Assembly: GCA_947458675.1 (NCBI GenBank)
Contig: CANHAW010000178.1
Location: forward strand, 1-5,134
Direction: 5' to 3'
DNA from: Beijerinckiaceae bacterium
Lineage (GTDB): Bacteria > Pseudomonadota > Alphaproteobacteria > Rhizobiales > Beijerinckiaceae
Length of the DNA stretch: 5,134 nucleotides
This document shows positions 1-5,134 of the stretch, one piece after another. Made by a program: the position numbers and the translations under genes. The notes beneath the pieces were generated by a model. It was not told the DNA's origin. It saw nothing but the letters and a program-made list of their open reading frames with translations, and searched no databases. Position 1 is the stretch's first letter. Every line of letters starts with the position of its first letter.

Positions 1-375
1 CTCGTCGATACGGCCCGCGTCGCTCTTGCACCGATCATCGTCCAGCGCGTGAGCGGTCCGAAAGAACCGCTCTCCGTCATCACCCTCGATCCAGGCCTCG
101 AACAGCTCATCGTGCAAAACGCCCGCGCCGGCGGCCGGGATGCCGGCATGATCGAACCGGGTCTTGCCAGGAAGCTGCTCGAATCTCTGCAGGAGCAAGG
201 TCGCAAACTTGCTGAGGACAATAAGACGCTCGTACTTGTCACGACGCCCCTGCTGCGTCGCGATCTCTCAGCACTTGTGCGCCAGGCCGTCCCGGACGGG
301 CTTGTGCTGACATACAAGGAAGTTCCAGAAACAAAACGGATCAATGTCGTCGCCGTTATCGGCGCCTCGGAATAA
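1..375 (+). CDS. flhA: Flagellar biosynthesis protein FlhA, C-terminal part (5' end outside window)
   Basis: The reading frame is open from base 1 and ends at TAA 373-375, giving the last 124 residues of a protein that is about 690-700 residues in the family. FlhA is the integral membrane component of the flagellar type III export gate; this part belongs to the cytoplasmic C-terminal domain, which docks export chaperones and substrates. Family-typical stretches are visible: 'LSVITLDPGLEQLI', a middle 'LVLVTTPLLRRDLSALV' corresponding to the usual 'vLLtsp.iR..lr', and a late 'LVLTYKEVP' corresponding to the usual 'vLSy.Ei'. No membrane segment is present because these lie in the missing N-terminal half. 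A GTG at 49 could be read as a start, but the frame continues upstream with FlhA-like sequence, so it is internal. flhF follows after 13 bp, as in many flagellar operons. The assignment rests on these motifs together with the flhF neighbour. Confidence 0.9.
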   Translation, partial: LVDTARVALAPIIVQRVSGPKEPLSVITLDPGLEQLIVQNARAGGRDAGMIEPGLARKLLESLQEQGRKLAEDNKTLVLVTTPLLRRDLSALVRQAVPDGLVLTYKEVPETKRINVVAVIGASE

Positions 376-388
376 CAGGACATAAGCG

Positions 389-1558
389 ATGTTGAACAGA
401 ATGAAAGTATTCGCTGACGACAGCGTCGAGGCCATGGCCAAAATCACCCGCGAACTCGGCGGCGATGCCCGGATCTATTCGACCCGACAGGTCAACGGCG
501 GCATTGAAATCATCGCTGGACCACCAGACGCGGAACAGGATGAGATCGAAAGGCCCAAGCGTTTCACGCCTGCCCGAAATGCGCGCAAGGAAGAAGATTT
601 TGCCGCCCTGCTCTCCAGCGCGCGCGCAGCCGCACGCGGAGAAGATCGCGGAGCACGTGCCGGCCGCACGGTGAAAGCAACAGCCCCGCAGGCACAATCG
701 CCGGCCCAACCGGCCACGCAGTCCATAGATGAAAAGCGCATGCGTGCTTTGGAAAAATCGGTCTCGGAAATAAAGTCCATGCTCAGCTCGGACCTCATGG
801 CCAATGGCCTGCGCGCTGCTGGCGCGACCCCCGAGCTGATTGCGGTCTTCCTCGCGCAATCGGGCGCATATGATTGTGAGAATGCCGATCGGAAATTCGG
901 CAATTTCCTCGCTCGCCGAATTCAGCATGAAGCGCCTGCGACACTTGTCGCCGCTCCGCGCGTGATCGTGGCGCTTGGCCCCTCCGGCTCTGGCAAGACA
1001 ACTTTCCTCGCTCAACTTGCCGCTCGTCTGCGCATGAACGATCCCGAGGCACGGGTGACATTCGTCAATGCAGATTCAAGTCGCCTTGGTGCTGCCGAGC
1101 AATTGCGTGCTTATGGCCGAATCCTCGACATTCCCGTTGTCGATATCGAACATGTCAGCGAATTGTCGGAATTTTCGCAGTCTGTCGATCCAGACCTCAC
1201 AATGCTGGTTGATATGCCGAGCAATTCCGATGAATGCCTGGCTTTGATGGAAACAATCGAAGAGAACCGTGCAGGCATGGCACCGATCACAAGGATCGGC
1301 GTCATTGCAGCAAACCTGTCCTCGGACAGTACCGGCATCATGCTCAATCGCTATCCAAATCTCGATGCTGTTGTCCTGACGAAACTTGCGGAAGCGCAAC
1401 CCACGCTTGCAACATTGGGCACATTGGCGCTCCGCAAGACGCCGGTCGCCTATCTTGCAGCGACACCACATTTGACGCGCGGAATTGTCGAACCGGGAAC
1501 GGATGATCTCGATCAGCTGATCCACGGCGCCATTCCTGGCATTCAGGCTCTGAATTAA
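389..1558 (+). CDS. flhF: Flagellar biosynthesis protein FlhF, SRP-type GTPase homologue with degenerate G motifs
   Basis: The product has 389 residues, a normal length. FlhF is an SRP-family GTPase that marks the pole where the flagellum is built. The N-terminus (residues 1-44: 'MKVFADDSVEAM', 'ELGGDARIYSTR', 'GGIEIIAG') is typical of FlhF. Residues about 50-125 form an Ala/Arg/Gln-rich linker, followed by a helical N domain (about 128-185) and the NG domain. The P-loop GPSGSGKTT is intact at 197-205, and 'DSSRLGAAEQLRAYGRIL' (229-246) matches the family's 'DTYRxGAxEQL'. The G3 motif normally DTAGR reads DMPSN (275-279). The G4 motif normally TKLD reads TKLA (331-334). The G5 region (about 355-361) is also unusual. 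Loss of the G4 Asp and G3 Gly should weaken guanine specificity and hydrolysis; this is inferred. The start at 389 has AGGA at 377-380 with an 8-base spacer; Met5 at 401 is a less well supported alternative. flhG follows 6 bp downstream in the same frame. Confidence 0.93.
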   Translation: MLNRMKVFADDSVEAMAKITRELGGDARIYSTRQVNGGIEIIAGPPDAEQDEIERPKRFTPARNARKEEDFAALLSSARAAARGEDRGARAGRTVKATAPQAQSPAQPATQSIDEKRMRALEKSVSEIKSMLSSDLMANGLRAAGATPELIAVFLAQSGAYDCENADRKFGNFLARRIQHEAPATLVAAPRVIVALGPSGSGKTTFLAQLAARLRMNDPEARVTFVNADSSRLGAAEQLRAYGRILDIPVVDIEHVSELSEFSQSVDPDLTMLVDMPSNSDECLALMETIEENRAGMAPITRIGVIAANLSSDSTGIMLNRYPNLDAVVLTKLAEAQPTLATLGTLALRKTPVAYLAATPHLTRGIVEPGTDDLDQLIHGAIPGIQALN

Positions 1559-1560
1559 GG
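1556..1560 (+). promoter_or_regulatory. Ribosome binding site of flhG overlapping the flhF stop
   Basis: TAAGG combines the flhF stop codon TAA (1556-1558) with the Shine-Dalgarno core AAGG. It lies 4 bases from ATG 1565 and 10 bases from ATG 1571, both outside the best spacing, so the exact flhG start is open. Either choice changes only two residues. Confidence 0.5.
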
Positions 1561-1564
1561 TTTT

Positions 1565-2371
1565 ATGGGCATGCAACCAAGCACAGCCATCGCAATCACC
1601 AGCGGCAAGGGCGGCGTCGGCAAGACAAACTTGTCGGTCAATCTTTCGCTTGCGCTCGGAAAAATCGGAAAACGCGTCGCGCTTTTCGATGCCGATCTTG
1701 CGCTCGCAAATGCGCATATTCTCATGGGCGTCAATCCCAACAAGACAGTTGTCGATGCGCTGAATGCAAATCTCCCCCTTCTGGACATATGCACCGAAGG
1801 TCCGAATGGCGTGAAGCTGATTTCAGGCGGCAGCGGCTTGACTGAAATGATGAACCTGTCGGTACAAAACCGACGGAAGATCATCCGTTCCTTCAGTGAA
1901 CTTTCGCGCGATGTCGATTGCCTTGTCGTCGATACGGCAGCAGGCATAGAAGATAATGTTCTTGATTTCGTCCATGCCTGCAATCGCGTGATCGTTGTTG
2001 TTGTCGGAGAACCGGCTGCCTTTATCGATGCCTATGCCTGCATCAAGGTTTTGTCGCAAAATGGTCGTGTGACACATTTCGATATTGTCGTGAACCGGGC
2101 ACGCAACGATGCTCATGGCCGCGATGTGTTCAAGCGCTTCAAGGCCATTGTCGATCGTTTCCTGACGGCCAACACCTATCATGTGGCGACCATTCCGGAA
2201 GACGATGCTCTCAATGCAAGCGTGAGCCGTTGCAATCCGGTTGTTTTGTCAGCTCCGGGATCACGCTCTGCCAAGGCCTTTGAGGGGCTGGCTGCCAGCA
2301 TCACCGGCCCAAAGGCAACACCCATCAATGAGGATGATGAGACCTTCTTCGCACGGGAGCCGGCGCCATGA
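1565..2371 (+). CDS. flhG: MinD-like ATPase FlhG (flagellum number/placement), without N-terminal activator helix
   Basis: The product is a 268-residue ParA/MinD-family ATPase. FlhG (also called FleN, YlxH or MinD2) limits flagellar number and works with FlhF at the cell pole. The deviant Walker A motif GKGGVGKT lies at residues 14-21 (Lys15 and Lys20). The A' motif FDADLALAN is at 41-49, where the family usually has DADLGLAN. The Walker B region VVDTAAGIEDNV is at 121-132 with Asp123. The protein begins almost directly with the first beta strand: only about 7 residues precede it, so the DQAxxLR helix known from other FlhG proteins is absent. An in-frame TAA at 1556-1558 rules out a longer start. 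The last 21 residues are acidic and Pro-rich rather than a basic amphipathic membrane-targeting helix. The start is 1565 or Met3 at 1571: TAAGG at 1556-1560 lies 4 or 10 bases upstream. The 3' end overlaps fliA by 4 bp, suggesting coupled translation. Confidence 0.93.
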   Translation: MGMQPSTAIAITSGKGGVGKTNLSVNLSLALGKIGKRVALFDADLALANAHILMGVNPNKTVVDALNANLPLLDICTEGPNGVKLISGGSGLTEMMNLSVQNRRKIIRSFSELSRDVDCLVVDTAAGIEDNVLDFVHACNRVIVVVVGEPAAFIDAYACIKVLSQNGRVTHFDIVVNRARNDAHGRDVFKRFKAIVDRFLTANTYHVATIPEDDALNASVSRCNPVVLSAPGSRSAKAFEGLAASITGPKATPINEDDETFFAREPAP

Positions 2372-3087
2372 GCGGCGTGCGCGCCTATGCAGCGCAGGTC
2401 AATGATCCAAAAGAAATTGCCGAACGCGTTCGCTCACACATGCCACTTGTCCGCAAGATCGCATGGCAGATCCATGGGCGCGTGCGCGATCTTTTTGAGG
2501 TCGAAGACCTGATCCAGATTGGTATGGTGAATTTGGTCGAGGCCGCGCAGCGGTTTCAGGATACGGGACAAGCCAGTTTCACCGCCTATGCAGCCGTGCG
2601 TGTCCGCGGCTCCTTGACCGATCACTTGCGCAAGCATCTCACCCTCACGCGTCTTGGCGTGCAACGGCGAGATCAAATCCTTGCTGCCGAACGGGCGGTG
2701 AAGGAGGCAGGCGGCGACCCCACAAAGCCTGAGCTTGTTGCCGAACATCTCGGGATCACAATCGCAGAATATGAATCCTGGCGTCTAAAAGCAGCCAGCG
2801 TTCCCCGCGACAAGTCACTTGACGAAGTTTATGACGATCATTCAGCGTGGTTTGCCGATGATGGCCACACTCCTGAAAGCGCCCTCTTGTCTGGGGAAAT
2901 GCGCGAGCTGCTGAAGCGCAATCTTCGTAAATTGCGCGAACGTGAAGCCTTGGTGCTCCAACTTTACTTTGTCGAAGAGCTCAATCTCGAAGAGATCAGT
3001 GAAGTTCTCGATGTGACTGTTGGCCGGGTGTCACAGATGAAAAAATCTGCACTGACGCAATTGCGCGGCTGGATGCAGGAAGCCTGA
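2368..3087 (+). CDS. fliA: RNA polymerase sigma-28 factor FliA
   Basis: The product is a 239-residue sigma-70-family factor of the FliA/WhiG type, which directs RNA polymerase to late flagellar and chemotaxis genes. Region 2 spans about residues 24-89 with 'HMPLVRKIAW' (24-33), 'EDLIQIGMVNLVEAAQRF' (46-63) and 'YAAVRVRGSLTDHLRK' (74-89), close to the family's 'YAxxRIRGAxxDELR'. Region 3 follows at about 100-150. Region 4 is at about 178-233, with a helix-turn-helix in 'LNLEEISEVLDVTVGRVSQM' (205-224). The segment after region 2, where FliA usually has 'DWVPRSVRR', reads 'LTLTRLGVQRR' (91-101), so the region 2.4/3.0 contacts are altered. The start overlaps the flhG stop as ATGA, and GGGAG at 2355-2359 provides a ribosome binding site 8 bases upstream. 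The flagellar neighbours and the absence of region 1.1 favour FliA over other group 3 sigma factors. An anti-sigma factor FlgM would be its usual partner, but none is in the window. Confidence 0.9.
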   Translation: MSGVRAYAAQVNDPKEIAERVRSHMPLVRKIAWQIHGRVRDLFEVEDLIQIGMVNLVEAAQRFQDTGQASFTAYAAVRVRGSLTDHLRKHLTLTRLGVQRRDQILAAERAVKEAGGDPTKPELVAEHLGITIAEYESWRLKAASVPRDKSLDEVYDDHSAWFADDGHTPESALLSGEMRELLKRNLRKLREREALVLQLYFVEELNLEEISEVLDVTVGRVSQMKKSALTQLRGWMQEA

Positions 3088-3097
3088 AAATTGACGC

Positions 3098-3808
3098 TTA
3101 GAGCGGGCGAATTCTGATCTCGACGCGGTGATTGCGTTCGCGCCCTGCCGTATCCAGCGTATCCAGAAGCGGCTTTCGATCGCCGTAGCTGACACTTTTA
3201 AGAACCGATCCAGACGATCCCATCGACATGCCGAGTTCGCGTACCACCGATCCGGCGCGAGCCGAAGCAAGCTCCCAATTATCGCGATAACGGCCGGAAA
3301 CAGCACGATTATCGGCGTGGCCCTCAACCGATATTTCAGCTTTGAATTCAGCAAGCAGACTTCCGAGCGAAGCAATGGTGCGGATGGCAGCTGCATCGAG
3401 TTCGGCAGAACCTGGAGCAAAATGTACGGCTGATCCGAGGCTCACAACGATCGTATTGCCGGCACGTTCAAGCAGGAGCTGCGAGGGATCCAATTCGGAC
3501 GCGAGTTTGCGATAAATATTTTCAACCGGATCGACCTGCTGGCCGCGCGCCGATGATCCCGCACCCATCGACATTTCAATGTCCGCCCGATTTTGCCGTA
3601 AACGCGCCAAAAGCTCGTCTGCATTTCGCGGCACTTGGGAAACGAAATCCGCTCGCAAAGGCTCGATCTGCGAGGTCACCGGCTCACTATGGGCAACCAT
3701 GAGCGCAAAAAATGCAGTCAGCAAAAGCCCTGTATCGGCAAGCATGAGCGCCCAAGCAATTGAGCGTCTTGGTTCTGCCTCATAGCGTTCGGCAATAGCG
3801 GCGTTCAT
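3098..3808 (-). CDS. motB: Flagellar motor stator protein MotB (OmpA-like peptidoglycan-binding domain)
   Basis: The product has 236 residues, somewhat shorter than many MotB/PomB proteins. MotB is the stator subunit that carries the ion-binding aspartate and anchors the motor to peptidoglycan. A short cytoplasmic N-terminus is followed by one membrane helix (about residues 16-39). This helix holds 'LADTGLLLTAFFALM', in which Asp25 matches the essential Asp of the family pattern A-D-x-x-T-x-x-x-A-F-F. A linker of about 75 residues leads to the OmpA-C domain (about 119-234), with 'SVEGHADN' (160-167), 'NWELASARA' (177-185) and 'NHRVEIRI' (226-233). The usual GHTD and NRRVEI read GHAD and NHRVEI. 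The start was chosen at Met 3806-3808: it overlaps the motA stop as ATGA and begins just before the membrane helix. The frame stays open upstream to 3904, but that stretch lies inside motA and looks non-native. The gene converges on fliA with a 10-bp gap. Confidence 0.9.
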   Translation of the reverse strand: MNAAIAERYEAEPRRSIAWALMLADTGLLLTAFFALMVAHSEPVTSQIEPLRADFVSQVPRNADELLARLRQNRADIEMSMGAGSSARGQQVDPVENIYRKLASELDPSQLLLERAGNTIVVSLGSAVHFAPGSAELDAAAIRTIASLGSLLAEFKAEISVEGHADNRAVSGRYRDNWELASARAGSVVRELGMSMGSSGSVLKSVSYGDRKPLLDTLDTAGRERNHRVEIRIRPL

Positions 3809-4569
3809 CGCGCCCCAACCAATTTGAGCGCAGGAGGAGCGGCAAGTTGCGGGTGGATCGCTTCTCTGAAGTGACGAGGGCTGCCACCGCGCGCCAGAAT
3901 GCACAGACCATCGGCGATGTTCTGCATGTAAGCGCGATTATCGCGCAATCGGCGCTTCACGCGCGCCAACAATGGTATGCCGACAAAATTGGCAAGCACT
4001 GCGCCATATAGAGTTGTCAGCAAAGCCAGAGCGAGTGATGGCCCGATGGCCCTTGGATCTGAGAGGTTTCCCAAAACGCCGACCAGCCCGATGATGGTGC
4101 CGATGAGCCCCATGGCAGGTGCGTGATCGATCCAACCGCGCCAAACATCGATTTGGGCAATGTTTCTCTCGTCGTGCTTTTCGAGCTCTCGCTCGAGGAA
4201 ACGCGACAGGCTTTCTTCATCGGCCCCGTCAACGAAACGTGCGAGACCTTCAGCAAGCAATGGATCGTCGACCTGATATTTTTCGAGAGCAACCGGCCCC
4301 TGTCTTCGGGCAATTGTGGCCATGTCGGAGAAGACAGAAGCCAGCGCCTCCCGGCGTTGCATCAGATCCTGCTCAAACGAAAAGATGGTGCGAAGAGACG
4401 CGATGCAGGCCTTGGCGCCTGAGCGCATCAAAGTGATCGCAATCGTCCCGACCGATACGATGAGCAAAGCATAGGGATCGACATATTGGGTCACCCACGG
4501 TGGCGCGAGGACCAGCCCGGCGAGCGCAAGAGCAGCGAAAACCGCGATCAATATGGGCGTTGCACGCAT
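3805..4569 (-). CDS. motA: Flagellar motor stator protein MotA (PomA-type)
   Basis: The product has 254 residues when started at 4569. MotA/PomA is the four-helix membrane subunit that forms the ion channel with MotB and pushes on the rotor protein FliG. Membrane helices lie at about residues 4-22, 33-49, 150-168 and 176-199. The cytoplasmic loop holds 'ARRQGPVALEKY' (87-98) with Arg88 and Glu96, the charged positions known from Vibrio PomA. Helix 3 reads 'APAMGLIGTIIGLVG' (150-164) and helix 4 'LALLTTLYGAVLANFVGIP' (181-199). Thr158 and Thr186 fall at the same numbers as the PomA threonines linked to sodium coupling, but many proton-type MotA proteins share them, so the ion cannot be assigned. 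The start at 4569 is preferred over 4575 because AAGGA at 4577-4581 lies 7 bases from 4569 and only 1 base from 4575. A sigma-54 promoter sits directly upstream, and motB overlaps the 3' end by 4 bp. Confidence 0.9.
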   Translation of the reverse strand: MRATPILIAVFAALALAGLVLAPPWVTQYVDPYALLIVSVGTIAITLMRSGAKACIASLRTIFSFEQDLMQRREALASVFSDMATIARRQGPVALEKYQVDDPLLAEGLARFVDGADEESLSRFLERELEKHDERNIAQIDVWRGWIDHAPAMGLIGTIIGLVGVLGNLSDPRAIGPSLALALLTTLYGAVLANFVGIPLLARVKRRLRDNRAYMQNIADGLCILARGGSPRHFREAIHPQLAAPPALKLVGAR

Positions 4570-4576
4570 CTTCATA

Positions 4577-4581
4577 TCCTT
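4577..4581 (-). promoter_or_regulatory. Ribosome binding site that decides the motA start
   Basis: AAGGA on the minus strand. It is 7 bases from the ATG at 4569-4567 but only 1 base from the ATG at 4575-4573, so the downstream ATG is the better start. The two candidates differ by two residues (Met-Lys). Confidence 0.7.
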
Positions 4582-4596
4582 GTTCGCCCGTAGTTC

Positions 4597-4612
4597 TGCA
4601 AGTTCGAGGCCA
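4597..4612 (-). promoter_or_regulatory. Sigma-54 (RpoN) promoter for motA-motB
   Basis: On the minus strand the site reads TGGCCT, 5 bases, TTGCA. GG is at 4611-4610 and GC at 4599-4598, with the exact 10-base separation of -24/-12 promoters. The -24 box differs from TGGCAC in its last two bases; the -12 box is perfect. The expected transcript start is near 4586, leaving a leader of about 17 bases that still includes the AAGGA ribosome binding site. This supports control of motAB by sigma-54 rather than by sigma-28. Confidence 0.75.
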
Positions 4613-4618
4613 CGAAAT

Positions 4619-4648
4619 TATCCCCTCGCGCCATGGCTTTGGAGGATA
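4619..4648. promoter_or_regulatory. Dyad-symmetric putative operator between two divergent sigma-54 promoters
   Basis: An inner perfect palindrome GCCATGGC (4630-4637) and outer arms TATCC (4619-4623) and GGATA (4644-4648) share the same centre of symmetry, 4633.5. One further pair (4625/4642) also matches; the remaining intervening positions do not. The element fills the 44-bp gap between the two -24 boxes and is nearly equidistant from them (about 21 and 23 bases). A dimeric regulator acting on both promoters would fit. That function is inferred; the symmetry is directly seen. Confidence 0.5.
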
Positions 4649-4656
4649 TGCGCAGC

Positions 4657-4672
4657 TGGCACATGAATTGCT
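4657..4672 (+). promoter_or_regulatory. Sigma-54 (RpoN) promoter for the hook/rod gene
   Basis: TGGCAC at 4657-4662, then 5 bases, then TTGCT at 4668-4672. The invariant GG (4658-4659) and GC (4670-4671) are 10 bases apart, which is exact -24/-12 geometry. The expected transcription start is near 4683, about 30 bases before the ATG at 4713. It agrees at every strongly conserved position of the consensus TGGCAC-N5-TTGCW. Such promoters require an enhancer-binding ATPase; none is encoded in the window. Confidence 0.85.
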
Positions 4673-4697
4673 GATCCCACGTCGATCAAGACTTCTC

Positions 4698-4701
4698 GGA
4701 G
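4698..4701 (+). promoter_or_regulatory. Ribosome binding site of the hook/rod gene
   Basis: GGAG, 11 bases before the ATG at 4713. The spacing is slightly long, but it is the only purine-rich core with Shine-Dalgarno character between the expected transcript start (about 4683) and the ATG. Confidence 0.5.
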
Positions 4702-4712
4702 CCAGAAAGCCC

Positions 4713-5134
4713 ATGCTCAGGATATCTCAGACCGGAATTAATGCGTCGACACGCGAACTCAGCGTGATCTCGAACAATCTTGCCAATGCGATGACGTCAG
4801 GCTTCAAACGTTCGATGGCGCAGTTTTCCGAAGTCTCGGGCGCCAGTCTGGCAGCCAGGCCCGGTTCCGAAACCGGACAGGGCACTGTGACCATGGAAAT
4901 CCGCCGCTCCGTGCAGCAGGGCAATATGCAGAACACGGATAAGGCGCTCGATCTTGCCATCAATGGCGCAGGCTTTTTCACCTTTGGCGACCCGAATGCG
5001 CAGACGGGTTCGGAGCCGGTCTATTCCTATAGCCGCAGCGGCAGCCTCTCGATTTCCGCAACTGGCAATCTGATCGATCAGAGCGGGGCTCCCCTGCTTG
5101 GCGTGCCAGTCACCGGCGGAACGGTGGGCGGCGA
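4713..5134 (+). CDS. Flagellar hook/rod family protein (FlgE/FlgF/FlgG), N-terminal part, cut by window end
   Basis: The first 140 residues are present and the frame is still open at the window edge. The N-terminus carries the axial-protein signature: 'LSVISNNLANAMTSGFKRS' (16-34), matching the family's 'LdviaNNiANvnTtGFK', forms the first half of the coiled-coil that packs rod and hook subunits. A second conserved block is 'QGNMQNTDKALDLAINGAGF' (72-91), followed by 'SYSRSGSLSISATGNLIDQS' at about 109-128. This order is shared by hook protein FlgE and rod proteins FlgF and FlgG. The 'LLGVPV' that follows leans slightly towards FlgE, but the visible part does not decide, so no symbol is given. 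The start at 4713 is set by GGAG at 4698-4701 (11-base spacer) and by the sigma-54 promoter, whose expected transcript start is near 4683. Family membership is secure; the exact member is not. Confidence 0.88.
   Translation, partial: MLRISQTGINASTRELSVISNNLANAMTSGFKRSMAQFSEVSGASLAARPGSETGQGTVTMEIRRSVQQGNMQNTDKALDLAINGAGFFTFGDPNAQTGSEPVYSYSRSGSLSISATGNLIDQSGAPLLGVPVTGGTVGG

Noticed and set aside
49..51. GTG as start of a separate small gene
   Set aside because: The frame is open to base 1 and the upstream residues continue FlhA-like sequence, so this is an internal valine codon.
356..1015. Open frame of 219 residues on the minus strand
   Set aside because: It lies opposite flhF, which has clear family motifs; the translation is rich in Arg, Cys and Gly and shows no recognisable domain, as expected for the complement of a GC-rich gene.
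1076..1717. Open frame of 213 residues on the minus strand
   Set aside because: It spans the flhF-flhG junction on the opposite strand and is Cys/Arg/Ile-rich with no domain; both real genes are well supported.
1555..1983. Open frame of 142 residues on the minus strand
   Set aside because: It is opposite the Walker A and A' region of flhG and is Ser/Thr-rich without motifs, so it is a shadow.
3095..3105. Possible terminator hairpin CGCT-TAG-AGCG between fliA and motB
   Set aside because: The stem is only 4 bp and no T-run follows on either strand, so it is too weak to call.
3809..3904. N-terminal extension of motB by 32 residues
   Set aside because: The extra residues lie fully inside motA, contain Cys/Ser/Pro-rich non-family sequence, and the ATGA overlap at 3805-3808 gives the natural start.
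4576..4712. Sigma-28 promoter for motA or the hook/rod gene
   Set aside because: No TAAA box with a properly spaced GCCGATAA-like element was found, whereas both directions have well-formed sigma-54 elements.
4373..4714. Minus-strand open frame of 113 residues across the motA promoter region
   Set aside because: It would cover the divergent promoters and the motA start in another frame, and its sequence is Arg/Cys-rich with no domain.

Overview
The window is one continuous piece of a flagellar gene cluster. It carries seven protein-coding genes, two of them cut by the window edges, and shows no RNA gene, mobile element, CRISPR array or sign of recent transfer. The combination of flhF/flhG (polar flagellum placement), a sigma-28 gene (fliA), a short PomA-type motA and strong sigma-54 promoters suggests a polarly flagellated Pseudomonadota. 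The divergent forms of FlhF, FlhG and FliA and the codon use make an alphaproteobacterium plausible, possibly of the Sphingomonadales. That placement is an inference from style, not a match.

Layout. Bases 1-3087 (+ strand) read as one tightly packed operon: the 3' end of flhA (export-gate protein), flhF (SRP-type GTPase homologue), flhG (MinD-like ATPase) and fliA (flagellar sigma factor). The gaps are 13 bp, 6 bp and a 4-bp ATGA overlap. Bases 3098-4569 (- strand) hold motA and motB, the stator genes, also joined by a 4-bp ATGA overlap. They converge on fliA across a gap of only 10 bp with no visible intrinsic terminator. From 4713 to the window end (+ strand) lies the start of a hook/rod-family (FlgE/FlgF/FlgG) gene.

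Regulation. The 143 bp between motA and the hook/rod gene hold two well-formed sigma-54 (-24/-12) promoters facing away from each other, each 12-30 bases upstream of a usable ribosome binding site or start. Between them lies a dyad-symmetric element whose inner palindrome (GCCATGGC) and outer arms (TATCC/GGATA) share the same centre, 4633.5. That centre sits almost midway between the two -24 boxes. This looks like a shared control site co-regulating stator genes and hook/rod genes.

How the genes work together. FlhA is part of the export gate. FlhF and FlhG normally set where and how many flagella are built. FliA transcribes late genes. MotA/MotB form the torque-generating, ion-conducting stator. 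The last gene builds the rod or hook. The most interesting protein-level observation is that FlhF keeps its P-loop but has lost the canonical G3 and G4 GTPase motifs, while FlhG has no room for the N-terminal DQAxxLR helix known to activate FlhF. The two losses fit each other and suggest a FlhF/FlhG pair that no longer runs the usual GTPase cycle.
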